The notes under the pieces are model-generated. The model ran no database searches, was not told the origin of the DNA, and saw nothing but the letters and a program-made list of their open reading frames with translations. A stretch of 64,000 nucleotides of DNA. Origin: UASB124 sp041662445. Its GTDB lineage: Bacteria; Babelota; Babeliae; Babelales; RVW-14. The DNA is taken from contig JBAZSL010000003.1 of assembly GCA_041662445.1 (NCBI GenBank), positions 1 to 64,000 on the forward strand. The letters run 5' to 3'. The position numbers and the translations under genes were made by a program. Below, piece after piece: positions 1 to 9,219 of this stretch; within the stretch, counting starts at the first letter, position 1, and every line of letters starts with the position of its first letter.

Positions 1-111
1 CTTTTCAACAAACTTAAAAATTTTAGAAAATTGGCTACACGATATGAAAAACTGCAGAAAAATTTCGAAGCTCTTATTTGTTTGGCATGCTCGTTTTTGT
101 GGTTAATTTAA
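1..111 (+). CDS. IS5/IS4-like transposase, C-terminal fragment (runs off left edge)
   Basis: The frame is open from base 1 to a TAA at 109-111 and encodes 36 residues. The peptide reads NKLKNFRKLATRYEKL, then a hydrophobic stretch ending in FLWLI. This pattern (basic helix with K-x-F-R-x-L-A-x-R-Y-E-K-L, then a short hydrophobic tail) is typical of the C-terminus of DDE transposases of the IS5 family. The catalytic residues lie outside the window. The IS end must lie just beyond the stop, because the neighbouring gene on the other strand loses its homology there. Identification is from motif recognition only. Confidence 0.65.
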   Translation, partial: LFNKLKNFRKLATRYEKLQKNFEALICLACSFLWLI

Positions 112-1223
112 ATGTCGATACGTCCTAAGGTTAGTGATGTTCCATTGAAGCTATAGACTTCTAATTCTTCATGACCGGTAGATGGGAAAAAACCGCCAAT
201 TGCAAGATAGCGACCGTCGGGGCTCCAATTAAGTGTTCTGCATGAATGACCATAATTCTGTCGAAACCGTTGAGAAAACGATGTTAGGGTTAATGTTGGA
301 TCCGATTTAAATTGTACATGACCATCCAAGTATAAAGTGCCTTTAGTGAGTCGTATTCCTGTATTAGTCGTTTGTAGCGCACAACCATTCAAATACAAAA
401 CTGATGTTTCATCGGCCATTTTAATAAAATTATTATCGGTGTAGGTATTTTTGAGCGTGTAGGGTGCATCGGTAAATGTTGCTGGCGTTACTGAGAAAGT
501 AATTGCGTTATCAAGATATAAGCATGCATTGCCAGCAATAAAACTGACGCATGGCGAATTGTAGACAAATGCTGATGTGCCCGTAATTACGACGTTATTG
601 TGTACAAAGAGTTGGCCGTTTTGAAATAAGAAGTCGTCAGCAGGTGCGAATACTACGTTATCAAGAGCAAGCTTGCTGGTAAGCGCGCCACATCGTAATG
701 CTGGATATGTTGGCGCATTGCGGGTGGTTTTGATGATGGCGTTTGCAATTGTTAACGTTACATTTGTATCAACAAAAATTTCGGCATTCTCTTCGATAAT
801 GATATCATGCTTTTTCCCATCAATAATTGTATCACCATTAAAGTGTAGTACTTTGCCAGCAGGAATCCTGAAATCGCCGTTGAGAATGAGCGTATGTCCA
901 CGACCATCGATATTGCCACCGGTGGTGAGTGTTACCTCTGAATCGAATTCCAGATCTTTCAATAATCGGATGGTGCTTGTTTCACGTAGATCAATGTCAC
1001 CGGAAACAGAAAATACCACATCCATGGTTACACATGAGTGTGGCATAACGGTAAAACCTTCGTTGAGGCGTACAAAGCCTTGCGCCATTTCGTCGTTATA
1101 AAAAATGTGGTTTGTCGTAACGTAGGCTGTTCGATTGTTGTAGGCGGTAATGCTGCTAGCTGCAAGTGATGTGCTTATGATAGTGATCCATGCGCAGGTG
1201 AATAGGCTGCGTAGATATTTCAT
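108..1223 (-). CDS. Secreted protein with C-terminal WD40-like repeat, probably truncated by an IS
   Basis: The protein has 371 residues. Residues 1-21 form a signal peptide (MKYLRSLFTCAWITIISTSLAA), and GGAGAG sits just upstream of the ATG as a Shine-Dalgarno site. The middle (about 60-310) is beta-rich with repeated short V/I-x-G/N-x-T motifs, suggesting a beta-helix-like fold. The last 50 residues hold one WD40/beta-propeller blade (LNWSPDGRYLAIGG, then LEVYSFNG). A lone terminal blade is unusual, since propellers need several. The frame ends exactly where the IS transposase gene begins on the other strand, so I infer that the original gene was longer. No enzymatic motif is seen; a surface or host-interaction role is only a guess. 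It is last in the minus-strand run after the nhaC-like gene. Confidence 0.6.
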   Translation of the reverse strand: MKYLRSLFTCAWITIISTSLAASSITAYNNRTAYVTTNHIFYNDEMAQGFVRLNEGFTVMPHSCVTMDVVFSVSGDIDLRETSTIRLLKDLEFDSEVTLTTGGNIDGRGHTLILNGDFRIPAGKVLHFNGDTIIDGKKHDIIIEENAEIFVDTNVTLTIANAIIKTTRNAPTYPALRCGALTSKLALDNVVFAPADDFLFQNGQLFVHNNVVITGTSAFVYNSPCVSFIAGNACLYLDNAITFSVTPATFTDAPYTLKNTYTDNNFIKMADETSVLYLNGCALQTTNTGIRLTKGTLYLDGHVQFKSDPTLTLTSFSQRFRQNYGHSCRTLNWSPDGRYLAIGGFFPSTGHEELEVYSFNGTSLTLGRIDI

Positions 1224-1266
1224 ATCCCTCTCTCCTTTTTTACTACTTCTTTTCCGATTTATTTTT

Positions 1267-2895
1267 TTATTGGTTCCTCTTCCACAGCCATCTTAGCAGA
1301 TGAAATAAAGAAATATTAAGTGTCATACCCAAACTCAGAGCCATAATCGCACTTATATATGAGTTATGATTTTGAATCAATACTCCTAGTAGTCCAAAGG
1401 CGCATGCTGCTGAAAATACCGTTGGTAGCGATAAGCTTAGCTGACTTTTAACCACGTCAATATGATAAGCTCCTGAGCTTGTTGCGGTCATGAGCATGAC
1501 GTCAGCTATAGGCGATACGTGATTACCAACGACAGCACCAGATACAATGGCGCCAATCAACGCAAAAAGGAGAGGGGTACTTGCCATGGTGAGCGGTGTT
1601 TGTACCCCTATGAGTGTAGGCAACATGCTGAGTCCGAGAGGGATAAGCATCGTCATGGTTCCCCATGCGGTGCCCATGAGTGTTGCAATTAAGGCTGCCA
1701 TCAGGAAGAAGATGAGAGGGAGGAGCCGCAAGCTCATATAGCTTGCCATTATGCCCGCCAGATAACTTCCTGTTTGCAGGTCTTTGGAAAGCATCGAACT
1801 TAATGTCCAAATAAAAAGCAGCGTCATAGCAGAACCGGTCATTGATCGAGCGCCATCGATAATAAGCTGGGGAACAACACGTAATAAAATTTTAGAACGT
1901 GCAACAAAAAAGATAAGCGTTGCAATAACCGTGATCAGTCCACCACTGCAAAAAGCAGCAGGAATGTTGGCTGCGCCAAGCGTATCAAGCAGGGTATTGG
2001 TACCACCAAAAAAGTGCCAGTTGCCAAGATAAAGGATGGATCCAATGATTGAGACAAACAGGAGAATGATAGGGAAAAGAAAATCAAACAAGCTTCCTGC
2101 TTGTGGCGTTTCGGTAGATTGTTTGACTAACGGTGTTTTACCACCAAAGAGATTGCCCGTTGTTTGTGCAAGATGTTCCTGTTGCGCAATGATGCCGTAG
2201 GATAAACGACGTGAAACTATGTACCACAATGAGAAAATGACAATAGGAACATAGAGCATGAAGGGGATGCTGTGCAGGTAGACGTTGAATGGTTCAGCTG
2301 TCACAAGTGTCGAGGCGGTGGCATGAGTAGAGATTCCCGAGCTGCGTAGCTGGGTCAGGATAAAAGCAACCCAAGTTGAAAGTGGGGCAATGATGGCAAG
2401 TGGGGCAGCTATAAAGCTTACAAGCACCGCAAGCTTGGCTCGTGGCACTTTGAAAAGATCAGTTACCGGTTGCATGACGGCGCCGATGGTGAGGCAGGGA
2501 AAGTAATCGTCGATGAAGAGAAGTGTTGATAACAGAAGCGAAGCGCGTTCTGCTCCGGCGGCAGTGGTAATTCGTTTCATCACAAAATTACCATAGGCAT
2601 ATGCTGCTCCAGACCGTTGGATAATGGTGATAAGAATTCCCATGATAAATAGGAATATGAGAATAAACAGATAGTAGCAGGATTCTATGCCGCCCCAAGA
2701 GGTGAGTTGAGTGATTTCGGTTTTTTCTATAAATCGTGTTGCTATCAGGCGCATTGATGAAATTATATTGAAGTCGCAGACGATGAGTGCGGCGCTGATG
2801 ATTCCCGTGATAAGCGCCGGAAGTACGCGACGCGTTACTGCCGCTAATGCGATGACGATGAGCGGTGGTAAAATAACGAGCCATGAATTTGTCAT
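1267..2895 (-). CDS. NhaC-family Na+/H+ antiporter-like membrane transporter
   Basis: This 542-residue polytopic membrane protein begins MTNSWLVILPPLIVIALA and has some ten or more hydrophobic segments. The central part contains the conserved ion-transporter stretches LSTLLFIDDYFPCLTIGAVMQPVTD (about residues 104-130) and, near the C-terminus, GAVVGNHVSPIADVMLMTATSSG, both characteristic of the NhaC/YuiF group of the IT superfamily. The likely role is sodium or carboxylate exchange for protons across the inner membrane; the exact substrate cannot be read from sequence. The ATG overlaps the stop of the upstream glycosyltransferase gene by 4 bp (ATGA), so the two are translationally coupled. 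A 20-residue soluble loop with many Q/T lies near residue 240. Confidence 0.8.
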   Translation of the reverse strand: MTNSWLVILPPLIVIALAAVTRRVLPALITGIISAALIVCDFNIISSMRLIATRFIEKTEITQLTSWGGIESCYYLFILIFLFIMGILITIIQRSGAAYAYGNFVMKRITTAAGAERASLLLSTLLFIDDYFPCLTIGAVMQPVTDLFKVPRAKLAVLVSFIAAPLAIIAPLSTWVAFILTQLRSSGISTHATASTLVTAEPFNVYLHSIPFMLYVPIVIFSLWYIVSRRLSYGIIAQQEHLAQTTGNLFGGKTPLVKQSTETPQAGSLFDFLFPIILLFVSIIGSILYLGNWHFFGGTNTLLDTLGAANIPAAFCSGGLITVIATLIFFVARSKILLRVVPQLIIDGARSMTGSAMTLLFIWTLSSMLSKDLQTGSYLAGIMASYMSLRLLPLIFFLMAALIATLMGTAWGTMTMLIPLGLSMLPTLIGVQTPLTMASTPLLFALIGAIVSGAVVGNHVSPIADVMLMTATSSGAYHIDVVKSQLSLSLPTVFSAACAFGLLGVLIQNHNSYISAIMALSLGMTLNISLFHLLRWLWKRNQ

Positions 2896-4110
2896 AAGAG
2901 ATCCCTTTGCATAAAATTTTTATATGCTGTTTTGAAAAGATCACGATACTGTTCAACTACGCGTTCGATAGTAAATTTTTCATCAATGAGCTGCCGGGCA
3001 GCAGTACCCATGGTGATAGCTTTTTCTGGGTGATTATAAAGTTCTTCAAGCGCTCGCGCGAGCGCGCGGATGTCTCCTGGCGGGACTAAAAAGCCGTGAA
3101 CTTTGTCAGTGATAACGTCGTGGCGCTCATATGCATGAGTTGTTGCTACCGGAATGCCGCAACATAGAGCTTCGAGCAACGCAAGAGAGATACCCTCGCT
3201 TTGTGATGAAAGTGCAAAGCAATCAAAAAGTTGATAAAAACGCCATGCGTCAGGCTGTTCACCCGTAAAAAGAACATGTGCAGCGATATCAAGTGATTGT
3301 GCAAGATTCTTGAGCGTTTGCATTTGTGATCCACCGCCAACGAGCACAAGTGTTAGTGGACGTGTGAGTGATATTGATGAACACAATAATGCGAATGCTC
3401 TGATAAGTATGTCATATGATTTGATCGGCTCTAAGCGCCCCACCGAGCCGATAACAAACGCATCTTCGGCAATAGCACATTTACGTCGAGTCAATGGTCG
3501 TGCGACAATTTGAGCTCGTAGCTTATGCGCATTGATACCATTTTTAATGACAATCACTCGACCGTCTGTAAGTTTTTTCCGCTCAATGTTTTTGATTTTT
3601 GCAACGATATGACAGCGATATGAATTTTCTACGGTAGTTGCAACTGCTATTGTACGTTGTGAAAGATGTGCGGTACGTCGATCTATGCTGTTGCGTAGCC
3701 ATCCTTCATGTTCACAATTGCCATGCAAATCACTGACGACGGGAATACCACAACGAGTGCCTATTATTCTGCCCAAAATATTTGCTGACCATAGCGATGT
3801 GTGTATAACGTCAGGATTGATTTTTTTCACCAGCCGATAAAGACGGTAGTAAAGCAAGGGATCATAACGGTGTATGAGCCCACCTACAGGGTATGTTGGT
3901 ATACCTAATGATGCCATTATTGCAACGCACGGCCCTGCATGAAAATAGGCAACATGATGCTGAATTGCACTGTCGCGCATGTTCTCAAGCAGTGCACATA
4001 AGGCACGTTCAGCGCCGCCAATTTTGAGACTCGTAATGATATGAAGAACTTTTAAAGGTGGTGTTGCCGCATCATTTGGGACGGGGAAACCTCGCGGAGT
4101 TGTTACTCAT
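2892..4110 (-). CDS. GT4-family glycosyltransferase, N-terminus reached only through a +1 frameshift
   Basis: The uninterrupted frame from ATG 3980 lacks the start of the GT-B fold. Upstream in the same frame lie LKVLHIITSLKIGGAERAL, the classical N-terminal strand and glycine loop of GT4 enzymes, but no start codon before a TGA at 4107-4109. An ATG at 4108-4110, overlapping the rpoD stop by 8 bp, opens a frame that reaches this sequence only if one C of the CCCC run (plus-strand GGGG, 4083-4086) is skipped. C-terminal GT4 features are intact: GSVGRLEPIKSYD, the EGISLALLEA donor-site motif and GFLVPPGD. It would add a sugar to a lipid or glycan acceptor on the cytoplasmic face. The shift may be a programmed +1 event, a recent mutation or a sequencing error. 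Confidence 0.7.
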
Positions 4111-6364
4111 TCCCAGAATCCTCAGGTGGTGTTGGTGATCCATCTGGCTCTTTATCAATAAATGCCATGAGCCGTTGACTACGTGATGGGTGACGAAGCT
4201 TGCGCAATGCTTTAACTTCTATCTGACGAATACGTTCACGAGTGACAGAGAAGTCTTTGCCAACTTCTTCAAGGGTATGCTCTGAGGCGACATCGATACC
4301 GAAACGCATCTTGAGAACTTTCTCTTCGCGCGGTGTAAGTGTCTTGAGCACCTCTCGAACTTTTTCTTTAAGATCCTCATTAATGACGGCATCAACAGGA
4401 GAATATTCATTCTCATCTTCGATGAAGTCCTTAAGATAGGTATCATCGCTATCACCGACCGGGGTTTCAAGTGAAACCGGTTCTTTAGATATTTTGATGA
4501 TGTTTTTAATTTTTTTCTCATCAAGATTGAGCTCTTTTGCAAGCTCTGCATACGACGGATCATGGCCTTTTTCTTGAACGTATGTTCTGGTGATTTTGTT
4601 AATTTTACTTAATGTTTCGACCATGTGTACCGGGACGCGAATAGTACGTGATTGATCGGCAATGGCGCGCGTTATTGCTTGACGAATCCACCACGTCGCA
4701 TACGTAGAAAACTTAAAGCCTCGTTCAAATTCAAATTTTTCGACAGCTTTCAAAAGACCAATGTTGCCTTCTTGAATAAGGTCCAAGAAATGCAAGCCAC
4801 GATTGATGTATTTTTTTGCAATATTGACGACAAGCCGCAAATTAGCACGGGCAAGATCATCTTTAGCAGATTTATCTTTGGCCTGGGCAACTACGAATTT
4901 TTTGAAAAGTTTGAGGATCTTTTCTTTGGGGAGGCCCGCTTCGCCTTCAACCTTTTTGATCATTTTGTTGCCGCTACGGATAGTGGTATCCAATAACGTT
5001 AGTTGCTCTTGATCTTCCTGCGTTGGCTTTTTGATGCTCTGGTAAAATTTAAACTTAACTTCAGCGGCTTTTATTTCGTCTTCTTTTTCCTGAATTTTAT
5101 TAAGAACTTTTTCAATTTTTTTACCGAACTTTCGGATCTGCTTATTGGAAATCTTAATAGCTCGGATTCCCTGTACGATCTGACTTCGGTTTTCTTCTAC
5201 CGTTGCCAACATTTCTTTTTTCTTTTCTTCAGAATCAAGTTGGCTACGATAAGAACGATAAATCTTGTCTTCATTAGAGACAAGATCTTTAATGTGCTGA
5301 ATCGCTTTTAGAAGTTTTTGTTTTTCTTCTTCAAACTTCGGCGAATTATCTTCATCAAAATCAGAAAATTGAATCAGGTCTTTGAGAAATAGAGGATCTT
5401 TGGTGATGCGTTCTTCAAACCCCATCATGTCTTTTGCGACAAAGGGGAATTGCGAAATTGCTTCGATAGACTCTCGCTTGCCACTGGCGATTTTATCAGC
5501 AATGACTCTCTCTGTTTCTTTATTAAGCAAAGGAATTTTGCCGATCTCTTTAAGATACAATTTTACAGGGTCGTTAAGCTGACTTGGTTCAAGAAGCCCT
5601 TTGAGCCGCTCAAGATCCTTTTCAACGTATTCTTCTTCAGAAAGCTCGGTTGAAAGCTCTGCGCTTTCCAAGGTGTTTTCGATGTCTGGAGAGATGGCTT
5701 CAGCTGTCGGCGTTGAAATTTCACCGGCGATAAGGCCTTCAAGCTCCTTGGGGCTGGACTCAAGCTCATCTTGCAATATGAGATCGATATTTTCGCGCTC
5801 TAGTATGCGGACAAGATCATTGGCGTCTTCTTCACTCAGTTTATGACGCTGATTGAATCCCACCAATTCTTCGTAAGTGATAACCCCCTCGCTACGACCT
5901 TTGTCAATGAGAGCGGCAACTTGTTTTTCGATGCTCTTAAGGCTTTGGGTTACGATTTCTCCCTCAGGAAGTAAAATAGTGTGATCACTAGCTTCGTCGA
6001 GGGCAGATGCTTTTTCGATCCGGTGCTTTTTTATAAGAACTTTGGCTTTTGGTACTCGTGGAAATGCCGCTGCTGGTTTGCTCATGACCGGGGCGACTTT
6101 GACCGGAGGCTTGGTTGCCAGAACAGGGGCTTTTTTGACCAAAGATGGTGCGGGTGGAGTCAAAATTTTCTTTGGTGGAACCGGCGCCTTTTTTGGGGTT
6201 GGTTTAATAACTTTTTTGACGGCATTTTTTATAGAAGTTACCGCTTTTGAAAACAGGCCACTTTTTGGAGCTGGTTTGGATACTGCTGGCTTTTTGCCAT
6301 TGGCCTTATTTGTCGTTTTTACTGCATGAGAACTTGTTTTATTTTTGTTTTTGTTATTCTTCAT
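4103..6364 (-). CDS. rpoD: RNA polymerase primary sigma factor (sigma-70)
   Basis: The protein has 753 residues. The first roughly 115 are a lysine/proline/alanine-rich, low-complexity tail (KKAPVPPKK, KPPVKVAP) not found in standard RpoD. Region 1.1 follows (AALIDKGRSEGVITYEEL), then region 1.2 (DPVKLYLKEIGKIPLL, near 265), a charged non-conserved region, core region 2 (ARANLRLVVNIAKKY, FKFSTYATWWIRQAITRAI), region 3, and region 4 with the helix-turn-helix (LEEVGKDFSVTRERIRQIEVKALRKLRHP). All DNA-binding motifs look intact. The ATG overlaps the dnaG stop by 11 bp, the common dnaG-rpoD arrangement of the macromolecular synthesis operon. The C-terminal tail after the HTH is 25-30 residues longer than usual. 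Confidence 0.97.
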   Translation of the reverse strand: MKNNKNKNKTSSHAVKTTNKANGKKPAVSKPAPKSGLFSKAVTSIKNAVKKVIKPTPKKAPVPPKKILTPPAPSLVKKAPVLATKPPVKVAPVMSKPAAAFPRVPKAKVLIKKHRIEKASALDEASDHTILLPEGEIVTQSLKSIEKQVAALIDKGRSEGVITYEELVGFNQRHKLSEEDANDLVRILERENIDLILQDELESSPKELEGLIAGEISTPTAEAISPDIENTLESAELSTELSEEEYVEKDLERLKGLLEPSQLNDPVKLYLKEIGKIPLLNKETERVIADKIASGKRESIEAISQFPFVAKDMMGFEERITKDPLFLKDLIQFSDFDEDNSPKFEEEKQKLLKAIQHIKDLVSNEDKIYRSYRSQLDSEEKKKEMLATVEENRSQIVQGIRAIKISNKQIRKFGKKIEKVLNKIQEKEDEIKAAEVKFKFYQSIKKPTQEDQEQLTLLDTTIRSGNKMIKKVEGEAGLPKEKILKLFKKFVVAQAKDKSAKDDLARANLRLVVNIAKKYINRGLHFLDLIQEGNIGLLKAVEKFEFERGFKFSTYATWWIRQAITRAIADQSRTIRVPVHMVETLSKINKITRTYVQEKGHDPSYAELAKELNLDEKKIKNIIKISKEPVSLETPVGDSDDTYLKDFIEDENEYSPVDAVINEDLKEKVREVLKTLTPREEKVLKMRFGIDVASEHTLEEVGKDFSVTRERIRQIEVKALRKLRHPSRSQRLMAFIDKEPDGSPTPPEDSGNE

Positions 6365-8168
6365 TAGTTTTGCCCCTGCCTTGTAAAATTTCCAGTTTCA
6401 ATTGTCCGAAATGTGTCAACAGTTCCTGAACTTTGTGCTGATCGCCGGTTCGCTGTGCTCTGAGTATTTCTTCCTTAGATACTTTAACAACCCGCTGCCA
6501 ATGAAGCTTATAAAGCCGAGCAATAATATGCTTAATTGCATCCTGGCACTGCTGGCCATCGTGATGCATGAGAGCTTGTACGGCCCATTGGCGAAGAGGT
6601 TGATCAAGCGTTTCAAGGAACAGCGCTATGTCGTTGATCTGGTCGGTGTTATGCATCACTTTATCGTATACCGCACGTGCCGATGCCGAAAAGTAGGGAT
6701 AAAGGTCGGACGGTATGTGTATAATTGCCTTTGTATTCAAACTATTCATTATAGCAGCGAAAATTTTTTCCTCTAGTACATTGTGTTCAGAATGTTGAGG
6801 TAAGGGGTAGTTGTCAGATTGAGGTCCGACGGGCTGCGCTGGCGTTGTTTCAGCTTGAAACGAATTATCCGACGTTGTACGGTTGGCCCGTTCGATAAGG
6901 TCTTTTAATGAATCCATAGGCAACATCGTTATTTGTGCTGCTTGTTGGATAAGGATACCCTGTTTGAAGGGGTCTTGAACCCTGGCAAGAATATGCGCTA
7001 TTTTTTCAGCAGCAGCAAGTTTAAGGGCTAATGGTTTTTGGGTAAACCCTGTACCTGAAGAGGCAATAAAAAAGGTAAATATGTCTTGTGCCTGGGCGAT
7101 GAAGGGTTCGATTGGTTCTTCGGCCGCCAAAAGTGACGCGGGGTCATGCGCTGCAGGCAGTGTAATAACCTTCAGTTCCACGTTAACCTGCCAGCAAAGT
7201 TCGGAAAGGCGTACAACTGCTTTTTGTCCAGCGGCGTCACCGTCATACAGTACATAGATTGTATGAACAAGGCGCGCAAGCATTTTGAGGTGTTCCATGG
7301 TGCATGCCGTTCCGAGCGTGGCAACGGTATTGGGGTACCCATGTTGTGCCATGGCGATGCAGTCCATGTAACCTTCAACCAAAAAGCAGTGTTGTCGTTC
7401 TTGGAGTGCTTTTTTGGCGAGGTCAAGCCCAAAAAGGAGCTTGCCTTTTTCAAACCCATGCGATTCTTTGCTGTTGTAATATTTGGGGCGTTGGTCACCA
7501 GGTTTGAAGATTCTTCCTCCAAAGCCGCAATGCTTGCCGAGGGCATTTTTAATAGGGAAAATAATGCGTTCTTCAAACGGTGAAAAAAAACCTGGATGAG
7601 CTTCAATGAGAATGCCATAGCTCAGAAGATCTTGGATCAGGAAGCTTTCATTTTTCATATCTTTAATGAATTTATTTACTACTGCAATGCCGCTGCCAAA
7701 GTACCCAATGCCAAATAAGTTTATAGTGGCGGCATTGACAGAGCGGCTGTCAAGGTATGCAAGCGCCGATTTGTCAGCATGGAGCGTTGCCTGCATCCAT
7801 TCACTTACGGTTTTACAGAGCAAAAAATATCGTTCACGTTCATCACGTTGTTGTGAGGTGAGTGTGCTTCCATGCGCATGGGTTATGTTTGCTGGAATAA
7901 CGAGATTGTATCGTTCGATGAGCAGTTGGGCGGCTTCGATTTGAGGAAGATTCTCTTTGCGTGCAACAAAACCAATGACGTCACCTGAGACGTGACAACC
8001 AAAGCAGTAAAAAATACCTTTGTCGGGGCTAACCGTAAACGAAGCGTCTTTTTCGGCGTGAAAGGGGCATGGTCCTTTAAGATAGTTGCCGGCAGGTTTG
8101 AGATGAACAGATTCCGCGACAACATCGACAATTGAAAGATGCTCTTTGATATAGGCAAACAACGACAT
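6354..8168 (-). CDS. dnaG: DNA primase
   Basis: The protein has 604 residues and makes RNA primers at the replication fork together with DnaB helicase. The N-terminal CHC2 zinc ribbon is intact (CPFHAEKDASFTVSP, then FYCFGCHVSGD). The catalytic core contains PIKNALGKHCGFGGRI, followed by the Toprim domain with VEGYMDCIAMAQHG (catalytic Glu) and YVLYDGDAAGQKA (the Asp-x-Asp metal site). The C-terminal 140 residues are helical, consistent with the DnaB-interacting domain. Length is typical of the family. The gene lies 20 bp downstream of lgt and overlaps rpoD by 11 bp, so lgt-dnaG-rpoD are probably cotranscribed. Confidence 0.97.
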   Translation of the reverse strand: MSLFAYIKEHLSIVDVVAESVHLKPAGNYLKGPCPFHAEKDASFTVSPDKGIFYCFGCHVSGDVIGFVARKENLPQIEAAQLLIERYNLVIPANITHAHGSTLTSQQRDERERYFLLCKTVSEWMQATLHADKSALAYLDSRSVNAATINLFGIGYFGSGIAVVNKFIKDMKNESFLIQDLLSYGILIEAHPGFFSPFEERIIFPIKNALGKHCGFGGRIFKPGDQRPKYYNSKESHGFEKGKLLFGLDLAKKALQERQHCFLVEGYMDCIAMAQHGYPNTVATLGTACTMEHLKMLARLVHTIYVLYDGDAAGQKAVVRLSELCWQVNVELKVITLPAAHDPASLLAAEEPIEPFIAQAQDIFTFFIASSGTGFTQKPLALKLAAAEKIAHILARVQDPFKQGILIQQAAQITMLPMDSLKDLIERANRTTSDNSFQAETTPAQPVGPQSDNYPLPQHSEHNVLEEKIFAAIMNSLNTKAIIHIPSDLYPYFSASARAVYDKVMHNTDQINDIALFLETLDQPLRQWAVQALMHHDGQQCQDAIKHIIARLYKLHWQRVVKVSKEEILRAQRTGDQHKVQELLTHFGQLKLEILQGRGKTNEE

Positions 8169-8187
8169 AATTTTCTGCGGACAAGGC

Positions 8188-8991
8188 TTACGTGGAGGCT
8201 TGAATTTTTTGTTTACGTTTTAGTATGAGCAACAATATGCCAGTTATTGCCAATCCGGCAAGAGAAAAACATTGTACTTGGGAAATGGTGAATTTTCCCT
8301 CAAAAAATGATGCGATGATAGGATCGCGGTCTCCTCGCCAAAAATCAGTTACAAAGCGTGCTGTGTTTTCGAGCGTGAGATATGCACACAACATGGCGCC
8401 CGAATGTTTAAGGAGATATTTTGAAAATCCCATGAGCACAAAAAATATCATGAGCGATGCAATGCTGGTATACAGCTGTGCGGGATGAAGCGGGGTGTTG
8501 AGCGGTGCTTCGCCATAAGGATTGGTGAAGGTTATTGCCCACCATAATGTTGGTGCGGGGGCTCCATAGCAACAGCCGGCGCCAAGGCATCCAAGCCGCG
8601 AAATTGCTTGCATCAGTGGAGCATACAGGGTGGCAATATCAAGGATGGGGAGTATGGGTGCGCCAAGAGCGTAAAGTTTAAAGGGGACGATGATAAGTAC
8701 ACCCAAAATTGCCCCAATGACCGTAAAACCTCCAACCCATGGATAAAAAACTTGAAGCCAATTGTCGGCAAAAAGATTGAGGTTGGTGAGCACATATAAA
8801 AGCCGTCCGCCAATGACACCACTTGCGAGTCCTATCGAAACAATATTGAGATACGCTTCGGTGCCGATGAGCTTTTTGCGCAACGGATTACGGGTTGTTA
8901 GAACCAAAAAAGTTAAAAAACCGATAGCAATCATGACCCCATATGTATGAATCCATAAAGGGCCGTAGATGTGTACAAGTCTTGGGTGCAT
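8188..8991 (-). CDS. lgt: Prolipoprotein diacylglyceryl transferase
   Basis: Lgt moves diacylglycerol from phosphatidylglycerol to the lipobox cysteine of prolipoproteins in the inner membrane. The start is placed at MHPRLVHIYGPLWIHTYGV (8991), preceded by AGGAAG; an upstream ATG at 9033 would add 14 residues that do not fit the family. The resulting 267 residues have about seven membrane segments and the Lgt signature GGRLLYVLTNL; further on are RLGCLGAGCCYG and NTPLHPAQLY with the conserved HPAQLY. Presence of lgt means this organism makes lipoproteins, which matters for the secreted paralogs at 50-52.7 kb whose signal peptides end in A-C. Confidence 0.95.
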   Translation of the reverse strand: MHPRLVHIYGPLWIHTYGVMIAIGFLTFLVLTTRNPLRKKLIGTEAYLNIVSIGLASGVIGGRLLYVLTNLNLFADNWLQVFYPWVGGFTVIGAILGVLIIVPFKLYALGAPILPILDIATLYAPLMQAISRLGCLGAGCCYGAPAPTLWWAITFTNPYGEAPLNTPLHPAQLYTSIASLMIFFVLMGFSKYLLKHSGAMLCAYLTLENTARFVTDFWRGDRDPIIASFFEGKFTISQVQCFSLAGLAITGILLLILKRKQKIQAST

Positions 8992-9145
8992 GAATTTCTT
9001 CCTAAAAATGGTTAAAAAAGCTCGTTGAAGCAATGTGAAGCCAGTCTACCATGAAGCGACGCGCCATAAAACATTCTTTTTTGGTGATATTTGGGGAAGG
9101 TTGTTACAGGTAGAAATGTTTTATTGTGCGGTACGGGTGTTGCGA

Positions 9146-9176
9146 TTGACAAAAAGAAATTATTGACTACTATAAA
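9146..9176 (+). promoter_or_regulatory. Candidate sigma-70 promoter of the first M48 gene
   Basis: A perfect TTGACA lies at 9146-9151 and TATAAA at 9171-9176, 19 bp apart, which is longer than ideal. An alternative -10 TACTAT sits three bases further left. It is about 45 bp ahead of the chosen start codon at 9220, in an AT-rich gap between divergent genes. Prediction by eye only. Confidence 0.4.
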
Positions 9177-9219
9177 ACAATAGAAAGCAAGTTAAATGAA
9201 CTATTTTATGGGGGTTATC

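Noticed and set aside
4219..6329. Several plus-strand open frames of 65-114 codons opposite rpoD
   Set aside because: They are mirror frames of a highly charged coding sequence (Lys/Glu-rich) and have no independent coding signals.
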